Positions 1 to 8,843 are shown, counted from the first letter of the stretch. The stretch: DNA of 64,000 nucleotides from Aliivibrio salmonicida LFI1238 (GCF_000196495.1 NC_011312.1:1736001-1800000); one strand, 5' to 3'. Translations and numbers: made by a program. Notes: generated by a model from the sequence alone, not told the origin.

Positions 1-676
1 AGTAGTCCTAAAATTGATAATCCTGGGTGGATTTTATTTGTTATTGCTCTATTACAAGTACTTAGTTATCCGATGCATGATCCTGTAATGATGGACCGTG
101 GGTTCATCGCTAATATAAAAACAACGAAAAAAAGTTTTATATATGCTTTTATTCTATCTACTATATTAATTTTCGCCTTTGGTTTACTTGGTGTATTTGC
201 TAAAACAACATCAGGAATCACCGCCGGAGTATTACCTGCACTACAAGATTTATTTGGTACACCAATGATGTTTATCATTGCCATCGCACTTACCATTTCA
301 GCCGCTTCAACTATGGATTCAACATTCTCTAGTGCAGCAAAACTTATTGTCGTCGATATAGGAAAAAATAATATTTCCATACTAAAAGGTCGATTAACCA
401 TGATGCTTTTTGCTATAGGCGGATTAATATTAGTTTTTTTTGGTAATAATGATCTTTACGATGCTGTTGCTATTAGCGGAACAATTTCACTCACCTTAAC
501 TCCTGTTATTATTTTTAATCTTTTTGGTAAAATACGTGTTGCAACTTGGTGTTTTATCACTAATTTTATAGTATCTATAATAGGTGCAGCGCTATATTAC
601 TTTGAGAAAAATGGATATATAAATTTAATTGAATCAATCTTTGGTGTTACACATAGTTATAGCAAATTACTAATTA

Positions 677-1794
677 AGTAGTTAATGATAAGTTTTCGAG
701 AATGAAGATTTCGCCTTTACCATATATCCATATATCCATATGGTATTAAAATGAGTATTTTAACGTCAGTGTCTATATCATAATGAAAGCAGTTAATCCT
801 TTAACAGACAATGAAAAAATAACCCTAAAAGAAGCGATCGCTAATCATCCAAAAAATAGAGTAAGAATACGAGCACATGCGATTATTCTCAGTGATAAAG
901 GCTACTCTATTTTAGCGTTAACTGATATTTTAGACGCTAAATTTGAGACCATATCGTCATGGATAGACCATTGGGAAGCCTGTGGAATGCTCGGATTGTA
1001 TGACGCTGTTCGTATAGGTAGAAAACCTATTTACACAGAAGCAGAAGTATATCGTTTGAAGTCATTGGTTGATGAAGAGCCACATCAACTTAAACGAGCA
1101 CAAGCAATACTTGAAGAAGAAACAGGTAAAAAATCCAGCTTAGACACTATTAAACGAAATATAAAAAAAGTGATTACAGTTACAAAAGAGCCCGACACTC
1201 ATTAAAGTTAAAGCGTGACGATATGAAATTCAATAATTTCAGTAATATATTGAATTCATTGATTGAAATGGAACGTACGAATAAATGTGAACTCTTTTAT
1301 TTTGATGAGTCAGGCTTTAGTCAGAAATCTAATCTTCCTTATTGTTGGGGACCTATCGGTGTTCAATCGCTAAGGCCTGCTCATTCACACAGCAAACGGC
1401 TCAATGTTCTTGGCTTCTTAAGTAGACAAGGTAAATTGAGTTTTCAAACAACGGAAGGAAGAGTAACTACCGATACAGTAATTGATGCATTTGAGCACTT
1501 TATCAACGCACGAAAAAACGATAAGCCATGCTTTATTATCTTAGATAATGCCTCTTTTCATAGGTCAGCAAAATTTAAACAAAAATTGCATGAGTGGTTG
1601 ATGAATGATGTATTAGTTTGTTATCTACCACCGTACTCTCCAGAGCTCAATATCATTGAGATATTGTGGAAGAAAGTAAAATATGAATGGTTACCATGTG
1701 AAGCGTTCAAAACGTTTGAAGACCTCAGTATTAACATCAAAAACATATTAAATTATTACGGCGAAAAATTCACAATAACTTTTGCGTGACTACT
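677..1794 (+). mobile_element. IS630-family insertion sequence
   Basis: The element is about 1118 bp, with imperfect terminal inverted repeats (left AGTAGTTAATGATAAGTT, right end the near complement) and the TA dinucleotide duplicated at 675-676 and 1795-1796, the usual IS630/mariner target. It carries one transposase in two overlapping frames. It interrupts the symporter gene, and its removal restores that gene's frame. Confidence 0.85.
783..1789 (+). CDS. IS630 transposase, read in two frames (-1 shift)
   Basis: The N-terminal part (783-1205, 140 aa) is a helix-turn-helix region and the C-terminal part (ATG at 1223, to 1789) is a DDE nuclease domain with YFDESGFS, IILDNASFH and the final Glu in PPYSPELNIIE. 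The parts lie in different frames. At 1163-1169 the zero frame reads A AAA AAA, a classical -1 slippery heptamer; after a slip there the -1 frame stays open through 1222 into the second part, giving a single protein of about 335 aa. This fits programmed frameshifting, though a one-base deletion in the A run would look the same. Confidence 0.8.
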
Positions 1795-1875
1795 TATAAC
1801 TGCATTTATTATATTATTTGGACTTATTATTTTTTCTCTAGGCATTAAAAATGAAAAATTAACGAGGGTCAATTG

Positions 1876-2826
1876 ATGGCAGCAGGTAGAATATGTCCTT
1901 TAAATTATCGAATTAATTTAAAGGACATAAAAGAATCAACATCAACTTCTTGTGAAACTATCTATATTATTGGTGGTTTATACGGAAACTGGGCAGCTCT
2001 CAATACGATTTTGCAACGAAAGAGGCAAGAAGAAGCAGAAAATAACTCGACGATCACTTTACTATTTAATGGGGATTTCAATTGGCTAAACTCTACGAGA
2101 GAAACATTTAAATCGATTAACCAAGAAGTGTTTAAGCACTTAGCATTAAAAGGAAATGTTGAATGTGAGATAGCGACACCAACACAAGGGGCTGGTTGTG
2201 GTTGCGCCTACCCAGACTCTATTTTAGATCAAACGGTAACCCATTCGAATAATATAATAAAAAAATTACAAAAAATCGCAGCTTATAATCAAGAAATAAT
2301 TGCAAAATTAGCTGAGTTACCAAGCTTTCTCAATGTATCTGTTGGTGAGTTAAAAATCACTGCATTACATGGTGATCCAGATTCTATTGCTGGTTGGGGC
2401 TTAGGAATAGATGCAATGCCACCTATCGGACAAAATAGTAAATGTATATCATCATGGTTCACTCAAACTGAGGCAGATGTTTTTGCTTGTAGTCATACTT
2501 GCCTACCATTTATACAAGATTTTGACGATCGTCTAGTCGTTAATAATGGTTCAGCAGGAATGCCAAATTTTAAAAAAAATCTATCCGGTATCATTACTCG
2601 AATTAGTACCTATAAAACTAACCTCCCTACCCTCTATGGAACTAAATTGAAAGATTGTTATATAGACGCAATAGCAATTGATTGGAACTCAGAATGGGAT
2701 GATTGGTTTATTCAACATTGGCCCTCAGGCTCTCCGGCATCGTCATCTTATTATTCTCGCTTTATTGATGGCCCTGACTTTACAATTGCTCAAGCGATCC
2801 GATTAAACACAACGAAGAAGATTTAA
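1876..2826 (+). CDS. Metallophosphoesterase-like protein with altered metal motifs
   Basis: This 316-aa cytosolic protein has the calcineurin-type phosphoesterase layout, but the metal-binding motifs are altered. The usual GDxHGN is GGLYGN (residues 33-38), GDxxD reads GDFNW, GNHE reads GNVE, a later HGD is kept, and the final GHxH is SHTC. The missing first Asp and His suggest a different metal site, a different reaction, or no catalysis. I chose ATG 1876, which overlaps the symporter stop as TGATG and has GAGG upstream at 1864-1867; a TTG at 1873 is less likely. Six bases separate it from the kinase gene, so the two probably share a message and perhaps a pathway. Confidence 0.65.
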   Translation: MAAGRICPLNYRINLKDIKESTSTSCETIYIIGGLYGNWAALNTILQRKRQEEAENNSTITLLFNGDFNWLNSTRETFKSINQEVFKHLALKGNVECEIATPTQGAGCGCAYPDSILDQTVTHSNNIIKKLQKIAAYNQEIIAKLAELPSFLNVSVGELKITALHGDPDSIAGWGLGIDAMPPIGQNSKCISSWFTQTEADVFACSHTCLPFIQDFDDRLVVNNGSAGMPNFKKNLSGIITRISTYKTNLPTLYGTKLKDCYIDAIAIDWNSEWDDWFIQHWPSGSPASSSYYSRFIDGPDFTIAQAIRLNTTKKI

Positions 2827-2832
2827 TAATTA

Positions 2833-4002
2833 ATGAATAAATTCATCCCATTAAGTAAGAAACACGCTATATTATTTGTTACTAATAATATACCCAATGT
2901 ATCACTACCATCATTAATGAACGTTGAAGAAATCAGTGATGGAAATCTAAATATAGTTTATCGTATTTCGGATCCTACAAATAAAAAAAGCTATATAGTC
3001 AAACAAGCGCCGCCTTATATTAGAATTATGGGCGAAGGCAGGCCTCTTACCCAAGATAGAATAAAAATTGAGTTCAATGCTCTCTGCTATTTTAAAAAAT
3101 ACAGTGAAAAAAATATCGTGTCTGTATTACACTTTGATGAAAAATTATCAGCTATCATAATGGAGGACTTATCTAACTTTAAGATTTGGCGACAAGTTTT
3201 GATTGATAATAAATCATTCACATCTAGGGCTCACCATATAGGCTCCTGTATGGCTGATATTTATTACCATAGCTCAGATTTTTATTTATCAACTAAAGAT
3301 AAAGAGCAACTAAAAGAAACATTTAACTCCCCAGCGATGTGTGCAACTACAGCAGAAGTTTTCTTTTCTGACCCATACTATGATTGTGATAGAAATAATA
3401 TAAACCCAAAAATAATGGATTTAGTAATAACGCTTTGGAATCATGATGAGTTAAGAAAAGAAATTACTTCATTAGAGCATAAATTTAATTACAATACAGA
3501 GGTATTATTACATGGAGATTTTCATACTGGTTATATTATGGTGTCAGAAAAAGAATGTAAATTAATAGATGCAGAGTTTGCTTTTTTTGGTCCTATTGGT
3601 TTTGATATTGGTTCATTGATTGGGAATTTATTTTTAAGTTATTGCACTAAAATTAACAATCAAGATAATTCCCATATTCACTCTCTTACTGAAATAGTTA
3701 TACTATGGCAAACTTTTAGCCATAAATTTAAGAACAAAGCAACGACCCAATCAAACGAAACAGTCATAGATTCATTCTTAAATAATGTTTGGAAAGATAC
3801 TTTAGGATATGCGGGTACAGAAATGGTCCGAAGGACTATCGGCGTAGCTAAAGTTAGTGATTTTGATATAATTAAATCTCCTATCGATTTGGAGTACTCA
3901 CAACGATTATCTCTTATTATAGGTCAATTTTTAATATTGAATCTTCATAAGATTAGGAACCCTAATGAACTTTTAAATAGCATTAAATCATTAAAAATTT
4001 AA
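2833..4002 (+). CDS. mtnK: S-methyl-5-thioribose kinase
   Basis: MtnK phosphorylates 5-methylthioribose at C1 with ATP, a step of methionine salvage after methylthioadenosine is cleaved. The 389-aa length fits the family. Visible motifs are EISDGNLNIVYRI near the N-terminus, IVKQAPPYIR (ATP site lysine region), the catalytic HGDFHTGYIM and the metal-binding DAEFAFFGPIGFD, plus the C-terminal RRTIGVAKVSDFD. It follows the phosphoesterase gene by six bases and ends the operon before a strong terminator. No mtnA or later salvage gene is in the window, so the product would have to be used by distant genes. Confidence 0.9.
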   Translation: MNKFIPLSKKHAILFVTNNIPNVSLPSLMNVEEISDGNLNIVYRISDPTNKKSYIVKQAPPYIRIMGEGRPLTQDRIKIEFNALCYFKKYSEKNIVSVLHFDEKLSAIIMEDLSNFKIWRQVLIDNKSFTSRAHHIGSCMADIYYHSSDFYLSTKDKEQLKETFNSPAMCATTAEVFFSDPYYDCDRNNINPKIMDLVITLWNHDELRKEITSLEHKFNYNTEVLLHGDFHTGYIMVSEKECKLIDAEFAFFGPIGFDIGSLIGNLFLSYCTKINNQDNSHIHSLTEIVILWQTFSHKFKNKATTQSNETVIDSFLNNVWKDTLGYAGTEMVRRTIGVAKVSDFDIIKSPIDLEYSQRLSLIIGQFLILNLHKIRNPNELLNSIKSLKI

Positions 4003-4017
4003 TGCTATTTAGGATAA

Positions 4018-4052
4018 AAGCTCTTGTAACTAAAGTTATAAGAGCTTTTTTA
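4018..4052. terminator. Bidirectional terminator between mtnK and the mcp gene
   Basis: A 13-bp stem (AAGCTCTTGTAAC with GTTATAAGAGCTT, one G-U pair) and a TAAA loop is followed by a T run on the plus strand and preceded by A residues, so it can also serve the convergent chemotaxis gene. Confidence 0.85.
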
Positions 4053-4064
4053 TAATACGGCTAA

Positions 4065-5708
4065 TTACACTTTGAAAAATTCTAATTCTTTCTTTTGTGA
4101 TACAGCTAATTGTGACAATTCTTTAGCTGATTGTTGCGTTTGATTAATAGCCGCCACATTCTGATTCACTAAATCAAATGTATTACTAACATTAAGTCCA
4201 ATTCTTTCTGTAAGAGTGAATTGTTCTTGAGACGTACTTGCTACCAAAGCATTCATTTTGGAAATTGATTGAACTGAATTCTCAATATAACCAAAAGATG
4301 ATTTAACGTTTTCAGATAGAGCAACTAATTCTTGGATAAGCTCTACATTACTTATCATATTATCGTTTGCTCTTTCAGATTGAGCTTGCAATTGAGCAAT
4401 AATTTCTTGAATACTTTGTGTTGATTCTTGAGTTTTAGAAGCAAGGTTACGAACTTCATCTGCTACAACAGCAAAACCACGGCCATATTCACCAGCACGA
4501 GCAGCTTCAATCGCGGCATTTAACGCTAATAAATTAGTTTGATCAGAAATAGAACTAATAACAGCTGTCACTTCACCAATATCCATTGCATTAGTTTTTA
4601 ACTCCGCAATCATACTGGCTGTTTGTTGTACTGATTCATTAATTTTTTGTGTTAATAAAATCGATTCATCTAATGTTTTATTTCCTTGGGATACACTATC
4701 AATTGCTTTACTGACTTCTTCTTCAGCGTGAACAGCATTAGAAGTCACCTCTCTTGAAGTTGTCGACAACTCACTGATTGCATGTGAAATTTCTTCGACT
4801 TGTGCTAATTCATATTGAGCATTACTTGCCGTATTTTGCATAACAATAGTTAATTGCTCAGATGAAGTAGCTACATGAGTTGATATATCACTACTATTTC
4901 TAATTGCAGCTCCGACTTTTTTGTTCAAAATAATTAAAGAATGATATATGCCTACAGCGTTCGACGAATGATGAAAATCTTGAGATAAATTGCCCTCTGA
5001 TATTTTTTTAATCATCTCAGATAATTCCCATGGTTCACCACCTAAAGATATTCTAAAACTGCGTTCAATAATAAAACCAATAAGTAAAGACATAGTTAAA
5101 GCAAAAGCACTAAGTAATAACATTAGCTGTTGAAAACCACCGACGACATTTCTGGCTTCAAAAGTTAAAACCTGATTATGCTCTTCCTGATATTCAATAA
5201 ACTCATTAATTACTTTCAACCATTGAATAAAGGCAGGGCGTGCAGAGTCAAGGATGGTATCTGTCATTACAGAGTCTGATTTTTTATCGTTAATAATACG
5301 ATCAACAAGAGGCAGTGTTTGCTTTTGAATTCTATTAATCTCAGCTAAAATACTTTGTTCTTTTTCTGTAAATACTACACCTTGTGAGTGCATTTCATTC
5401 ATCTTAGTTTCAGATTGAAGGTAGAATTCTTTTAATTTATTAATTTCTTGTTCTAGTTTGTATATCTCTTGTGGCGTTCGTGCTATGGCAATATCTCTAA
5501 TCGCTATAGCACGGTCATGAACACTACCACGGTAATTGATGGCATAACGCTGTTTAACTGAGTTTACATCCGTCATTTCAGTTAATGTATGATCGATAGT
5601 ATTAACTTTTTGTATTCCTAAAACAGTTAATAACAACATTAAAAATAAAGTTATGCCAAAGCCAATAATAAGCCTGCTTCTAATTGTTAATTTTGAAAGA
5701 CTATCCAT
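4065..5708 (-). CDS. Methyl-accepting chemotaxis protein
   Basis: This 547-aa inner-membrane receptor should signal through CheW/CheA. A first membrane helix lies at about residues 12-33, a helical ligand domain (4HB type) follows to about 185, a second membrane helix at about 190-213, then a HAMP-like linker and a long cytoplasmic coiled coil. The signalling tip is clear, with DQTNLLALNAAIEAARAGE followed by GRGFAVVADEVRNLA. There is no C-terminal pentapeptide tether for CheR/CheB. The ligand cannot be told from sequence. A short inverted repeat (5725-5732 with 5746-5753) lies just upstream of the start. Confidence 0.92.
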   Translation of the reverse strand: MDSLSKLTIRSRLIIGFGITLFLMLLLTVLGIQKVNTIDHTLTEMTDVNSVKQRYAINYRGSVHDRAIAIRDIAIARTPQEIYKLEQEINKLKEFYLQSETKMNEMHSQGVVFTEKEQSILAEINRIQKQTLPLVDRIINDKKSDSVMTDTILDSARPAFIQWLKVINEFIEYQEEHNQVLTFEARNVVGGFQQLMLLLSAFALTMSLLIGFIIERSFRISLGGEPWELSEMIKKISEGNLSQDFHHSSNAVGIYHSLIILNKKVGAAIRNSSDISTHVATSSEQLTIVMQNTASNAQYELAQVEEISHAISELSTTSREVTSNAVHAEEEVSKAIDSVSQGNKTLDESILLTQKINESVQQTASMIAELKTNAMDIGEVTAVISSISDQTNLLALNAAIEAARAGEYGRGFAVVADEVRNLASKTQESTQSIQEIIAQLQAQSERANDNMISNVELIQELVALSENVKSSFGYIENSVQSISKMNALVASTSQEQFTLTERIGLNVSNTFDLVNQNVAAINQTQQSAKELSQLAVSQKKELEFFKV

Positions 5709-5861
5709 AATTTGTTTTCCGTTTAATCATCTATGTTATATAGAAAGATGATTATCTTACTCTATAACTAACAAATTTAATATACAATCTCACTAAAAAC
5801 AAAGGTGTCACGGTTAAAATACAATTAAGACTATATTAGATATTTGTTCCTAGGTTCCAAG

Positions 5862-6889
5862 AATAACCGACACACTTTGGTATAGATTTGAGAGTCAGTT
5901 GCCTATAAGCTTCAAGCTCTCACACAATCAACTAAGGTAACCCCATGGGATACCAATATAAGCAACTGACACTAGGTGAAAGATACCAGATTGAAGCGTG
6001 GAATACACATAGTATTTCTGCTCGTGAAATAGGACAAAAATTAAAACGGAGCAATGGCTCCATTTCAAAGGAACTACGACGTTGTCCTGCTGGAAGCTAT
6101 TCTGCCGAGCAAGCGCATAAACACGCTTTCCAAAAAAGAACACTTTCGATTAAGCACACAAAATGCAGCCAAAAGAATAAAAAAATAATTCACCTATATC
6201 TTCAGCTTGGTTGGAGCCCAGAGCAAATATCTGGACGAATGCGTAGAGAAAAAATAGAAAATACAATATGTTGCAGTACTATTTACAACGCAATTAAAAG
6301 AGAGCAGTGGCAAAGGATGCTTGCTCGAAAAGGCAAAAAATACAAACAACGCAAAGGTGTAGAAGCAGGAGCAAGACTCATTCCTAACCGCATTGATATA
6401 TCTCAACGCCCTGCTATTGTCGATGATAAATCTGAGGTTGGTCACTGGGAAGGTGACACTGTTTATGGTCAAGACGGGTATTTAGTAACGATGGTAGAAC
6501 GAGTGTCTAAGCTATTAGTTACGTGCAAAGTACGCAATAAATCCAAAAAGGCCGTTACTCGCGGGATAAATCGCATGATGAAGCCCTTTAAAGAGCTTTG
6601 CAAAACAATCACATTTGATAATGGCGGAGAGTTCGCAGGTCATGCTAAGATAGCTAAGCATCTGAACTGTGACATTTATTTTGCTAAACCTTACCATTCT
6701 TGGCAACGAGGTTTGAATGAAAATACCAATGGTTTACTAAGACGTTTTTTCCCAAAGGGAATGGCCATTGGAGAACTTACTGCAAAAGAGATTAAACAGG
6801 CAGAGTTTTTGATTAATTCTCGACCTAGAAAGACATTAAATTTTCTGAGTCCGAGCGAGTTTTTAAACGGTAAGAGTGTGTCGGTTATT
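5862..6889 (+). mobile_element. IS30-family insertion sequence
   Basis: The ends carry the inverted repeat AATAACCGACACACT (left 5862-5876, right complement 6875-6889). The single transposase gene stops at 6901, just past the inner repeat, so the true right end may lie a few bases further. The element sits exactly at the edge of the integron cassettes, against a truncated attC site; no clear target duplication is visible. Confidence 0.8.
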
Positions 6890-6901
6890 GTTACGATCTA
6901 G
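5945..6901 (+). CDS. IS30-family transposase
   Basis: The 318-aa protein begins with the IS30 helix-turn-helix region (LTLGERYQIEAW, then SAREIGQKLKRSNGSISKEL) and carries an RNase-H-fold DDE domain: VGHWEGDTVYG gives the first Asp, TITFDNGGEFAGH the second, and the YFAKPYHSWQRGLNENTNG segment the Glu. The frame is intact from ATG 5945, preceded by an AAGG-type ribosome site, and there are no internal stops, so the element may still be active. Confidence 0.93.
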   Translation: MGYQYKQLTLGERYQIEAWNTHSISAREIGQKLKRSNGSISKELRRCPAGSYSAEQAHKHAFQKRTLSIKHTKCSQKNKKIIHLYLQLGWSPEQISGRMRREKIENTICCSTIYNAIKREQWQRMLARKGKKYKQRKGVEAGARLIPNRIDISQRPAIVDDKSEVGHWEGDTVYGQDGYLVTMVERVSKLLVTCKVRNKSKKAVTRGINRMMKPFKELCKTITFDNGGEFAGHAKIAKHLNCDIYFAKPYHSWQRGLNENTNGLLRRFFPKGMAIGELTAKEIKQAEFLINSRPRKTLNFLSPSEFLNGKSVSVIVTI

Positions 6902-6903
6902 CC

Positions 6904-7008
6904 TTTACTACTATACAATCATACTTAAAATTGACGCCTTAAAACGAGAAACACCCGACAACCTGAAATTGCCGAGTGTGGTAAACCGTATTAATGCGAT
7001 TATTAACC
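6904..7008 (-). other. Truncated integron attC site
   Basis: About 100 bp closely match the attC at 8730-8843, including TTTACTACTAT, the ACACCCGACAACCT block and GCCGAGTGT. The outer core half (expected GCATAACACG) is missing where the IS30 end lies; the other end still has a GTTAATAA-like core. It is probably a real attC damaged by the IS insertion, which would make it the last site of the array. Confidence 0.6.
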
Positions 7009-7010
7009 GC

Positions 7011-7080
7011 GTGCCAAAGTGACACAACACTTGTCAGCGCATAATAATTAAACTACAATTCACTTGTGCCACTTTGACAC
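7011..7080 (+). promoter_or_regulatory. Twin palindromic operators before the TacAT-like operon
   Basis: Two copies of a quasi-palindrome of the form GTGnCA-N3-TGnCAC occur at 7011-7025 (GTGCCAAAGTGACAC) and 7066-7080 (GTGCCACTTTGACAC), 55 bp apart, bracketing an AT-rich stretch likely to contain the promoter. Their placement just before a ribbon-helix-helix antitoxin gene suggests autoregulation by the toxin-antitoxin complex. Confidence 0.6.
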
Positions 7081-7095
7081 TGAATGGAGATTATT

Positions 7096-7371
7096 ATGGC
7101 TACTGCATTACCCCGTATTACAGCACGTGTAGATATTGATACACAAGAACTACTGTCTCAAGCTGCGGCCATTGCCGGTATGTCTAGCATTAACTCATTT
7201 GTGCTTAGTGCGGCTGTAGAAAAAGCAAAAACTATTATGGAACGTGAACGAGCCCTACAACTAAGCCAGCAAGATGCTATGACGTTAATGACTGCGTTAG
7301 ACCAACCAGCTAAACCAAATAACAAATTACAAAAAGCCGCTTCACGTTATATGGATAAAACTCAAGAATGA
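7096..7371 (+). CDS. DUF1778 ribbon-helix-helix antitoxin (TacA/AtaR type)
   Basis: This 91-aa protein has an N-terminal ribbon-helix-helix (ITARVDIDTQELLSQAAAIAG) and an acidic, disordered tail, as in DUF1778 antitoxins that neutralise GNAT toxins and repress their own promoter. I start at ATG 7096, where GGAG lies seven bases upstream; an ATG at 7084 would place that GGAG inside the gene. The stop overlaps the toxin start (ATGA). It is the only cassette gene pair on the plus strand, against the orientation of the array. Confidence 0.88.
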   Translation: MATALPRITARVDIDTQELLSQAAAIAGMSSINSFVLSAAVEKAKTIMERERALQLSQQDAMTLMTALDQPAKPNNKLQKAASRYMDKTQE

Positions 7372-7871
7372 ATACTGTCCAATTAGAAAAAGCTAAACAT
7401 GACCGAAACCGTTTTGATTGTGGCATTACCGCACTCAATAATTACTTAAAAGTTATGGCAAGCCAACAAGCTAAGAAAGACAATACTCGTACTTTTGTTC
7501 TTGAAGATAAACAATGTCCTGAGCACATTATTGGTTATTACACATTAACAATGACACCAATTGATATTCAGGATTTACCTCCTAAATTACAAAAGAAACA
7601 TCACAGTGTAACTTCTGGTGGTTTGATTGCTCGCTTAGCCGTTGACCATAGATACAAAGGTCAGAGGTTCGGTGAATGGCTTTTGATTGATGCACTTAGA
7701 AAGCTATTAATGGCAAGTGAAACAGTCGCCTTCCCTGTTGTCATTGTTGATGTAAAAGATGGCGCTGAGTATTTCTATGAAAAATACGGATTTACCGCAT
7801 TCAAAGACGCTGATAACAAACTGTTTATTACAATTGCAGACATTAGAGCCAGTATCGGTGAATTAATTTAA
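7368..7871 (+). CDS. GNAT acetyltransferase toxin (TacT/AtaT-like)
   Basis: The 167-aa protein is a GNAT-fold acetyltransferase. Members paired with DUF1778 antitoxins acetylate the amino group of aminoacyl-tRNA and stop translation. The acetyl-CoA loop is visible as LAVDHRYKGQRFGEWLL (R-x-x-G-x-G/R type), with the C-terminal YEKYGFTAF tyrosine region. The start overlaps the antitoxin stop by four bases, so translation is coupled. The exact tRNA target cannot be inferred. Confidence 0.88.
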   Translation: MNTVQLEKAKHDRNRFDCGITALNNYLKVMASQQAKKDNTRTFVLEDKQCPEHIIGYYTLTMTPIDIQDLPPKLQKKHHSVTSGGLIARLAVDHRYKGQRFGEWLLIDALRKLLMASETVAFPVVIVDVKDGAEYFYEKYGFTAFKDADNKLFITIADIRASIGELI

Positions 7872-8159
7872 ACCAAGAAGCAGTTAACGAGACTGTAGGA
7901 CTTCTCCCTCGCCCATTCTCAACCAAGATCCTATTCACATTTCATCATAATAGAAGCTTGAACACACCAATAACTAATCTCCCAGAGCTTGGAAGTATTA
8001 GTAATAAAAAGCCTCTGCCTTGAAGGGAAGCCCAAAAAACTCGCTATTATTGCCTGTGTTAGAAAAATAATTCAATGATACGAGGTGCTGTCATGTGGAA
8101 TGAAAACCACGCTAAAATTTAGTTATTGACACCATAGTCGTTTGTTAACCGTTTTTATA
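7872..8159. other. Gene-poor spacer with a possible half attC
   Basis: No convincing gene was found. Near the right edge (about 8130-8142) the sequence CGTTTGTTAACC resembles one end of a VCR-type attC, but no partner end lies within 130 bp, so it may be the eroded recombination site of the BrnTA cassette. Confidence 0.35.
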
Positions 8160-8405
8160 TCAGTGACTTGCTGTGTGATTCGCCGCTACACTTTCTAACC
8201 TTTCCGCTAACCAAACTTTAATAATCGATTGGCGAGTTACACCTATACGATTCGCTTCACGATCTAATGATTCGATCATCCATGTTGGAAAATCAACATT
8301 TACTCGTTTTTGACTTTGCATTGGACGCTTAGATTTAGATAAATCTAAATCGCCTAGAATATCGTCGCCATCGTCAAATTTTGCATCAAATTCATTAGCT
8401 TTCAT
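8160..8405 (-). CDS. brnA: BrnA-type antitoxin
   Basis: This 81-aa protein has an acidic N-terminus and a C-terminal ribbon-helix-helix (RVNVDFPTWMIESLDREANRIG, then TRQSIIKVWLAERL). BrnA antitoxins bind the BrnT ribonuclease and repress the operon. Its start overlaps the end of brnT by 11 bases, in the usual toxin-first order. It sits in the integron cassette region. Confidence 0.88.
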   Translation of the reverse strand: MKANEFDAKFDDGDDILGDLDLSKSKRPMQSQKRVNVDFPTWMIESLDREANRIGVTRQSIIKVWLAERLESVAANHTASH

Positions 8406-8658
8406 AAACCTTTACCTCACCTTTTCTTGAGCGTCGAACAGAAATTATTCGGATATTTTGACCTCGATATGTAATAACGCCTGTCCAATGTTTACCATTA
8501 AGCATTGCGATTACGACATATCTTGGTTCATCGTGAGTATTTACTGGGATCTCGATTAAATCTGGGTCATTCCAAAGCAATTGAGCTACATTGAAATCCA
8601 CACCATGTTTTTCAAGATTCGAGCTACTCTTAACTTCATCAAATTCAAAATTAACCAT
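8395..8658 (-). CDS. brnT: BrnT-type toxin (ribonuclease)
   Basis: The 87-aa protein is a BrnT/DUF497 RelE-fold ribonuclease, a translation-inhibiting toxin. Typical features are the FEFDEVKSSSNLEKHGVDF start, the central DEPRYVVIAML and the C-terminal RIISVRRSRKGEVKVYE with the basic catalytic residues. It is translated before brnA and should be controlled by the BrnTA complex. The frame is intact. Confidence 0.9.
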   Translation of the reverse strand: MVNFEFDEVKSSSNLEKHGVDFNVAQLLWNDPDLIEIPVNTHDEPRYVVIAMLNGKHWTGVITYRGQNIRIISVRRSRKGEVKVYES

Positions 8659-8729
8659 AGAGTTAAAAATATACCATTATTACTCAAAAGGCAACTTTCG
8701 ATGATGCTTCGAAAAGACGGTTAACGTCT

Positions 8730-8843
8730 GCATAACACGTTTACTACTATGCGATTATACTTAAAATTAACGCCTTAAAACAATAAACACCCGACAACCT
8801 AAGATGCCGAGTGTAGTAAATCGTGTTGATCCATTTGTTATGC
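8730..8843 (-). other. Integron attC site
   Basis: Core-like ends GCATAAC and GTTATGC enclose an imperfect palindrome in which TTTACTAC on one arm faces GTAGTAAA on the other, the expected folded attC structure. The site begins at the stop codon of the 8838-9956 gene, so it belongs to that cassette, read on the minus strand. It closely matches the truncated site at 6904-7008. Confidence 0.8.

Larger units (their letters stand above)
1..1876 (+). pseudogene. Sodium:solute symporter (SSS family), split by IS630
   Basis: The frame is open from the first base and shows repeated hydrophobic segments typical of an SSS-family sodium-coupled transporter of the inner membrane; the 5' end lies outside the window. 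The frame stops at 679-681 inside an IS630 element. If bases 677-1796 (element plus one TA) are removed, the frame continues exactly into 1797-1876, adding a last hydrophobic helix and ending at TGA 1874-1876, which overlaps the ATG of the next gene. The gene therefore headed an operon with the phosphoesterase and methylthioribose kinase, and methylthioribose or a related nucleoside is a reasonable but unproven substrate. As it stands the protein lacks its last membrane segment. Confidence 0.8.

Noticed and set aside
8120..8145. Complete attC site after brnA
   Set aside because: Only one end (CGTTTGTTAACC) is visible; no matching end or foldable body could be found upstream.
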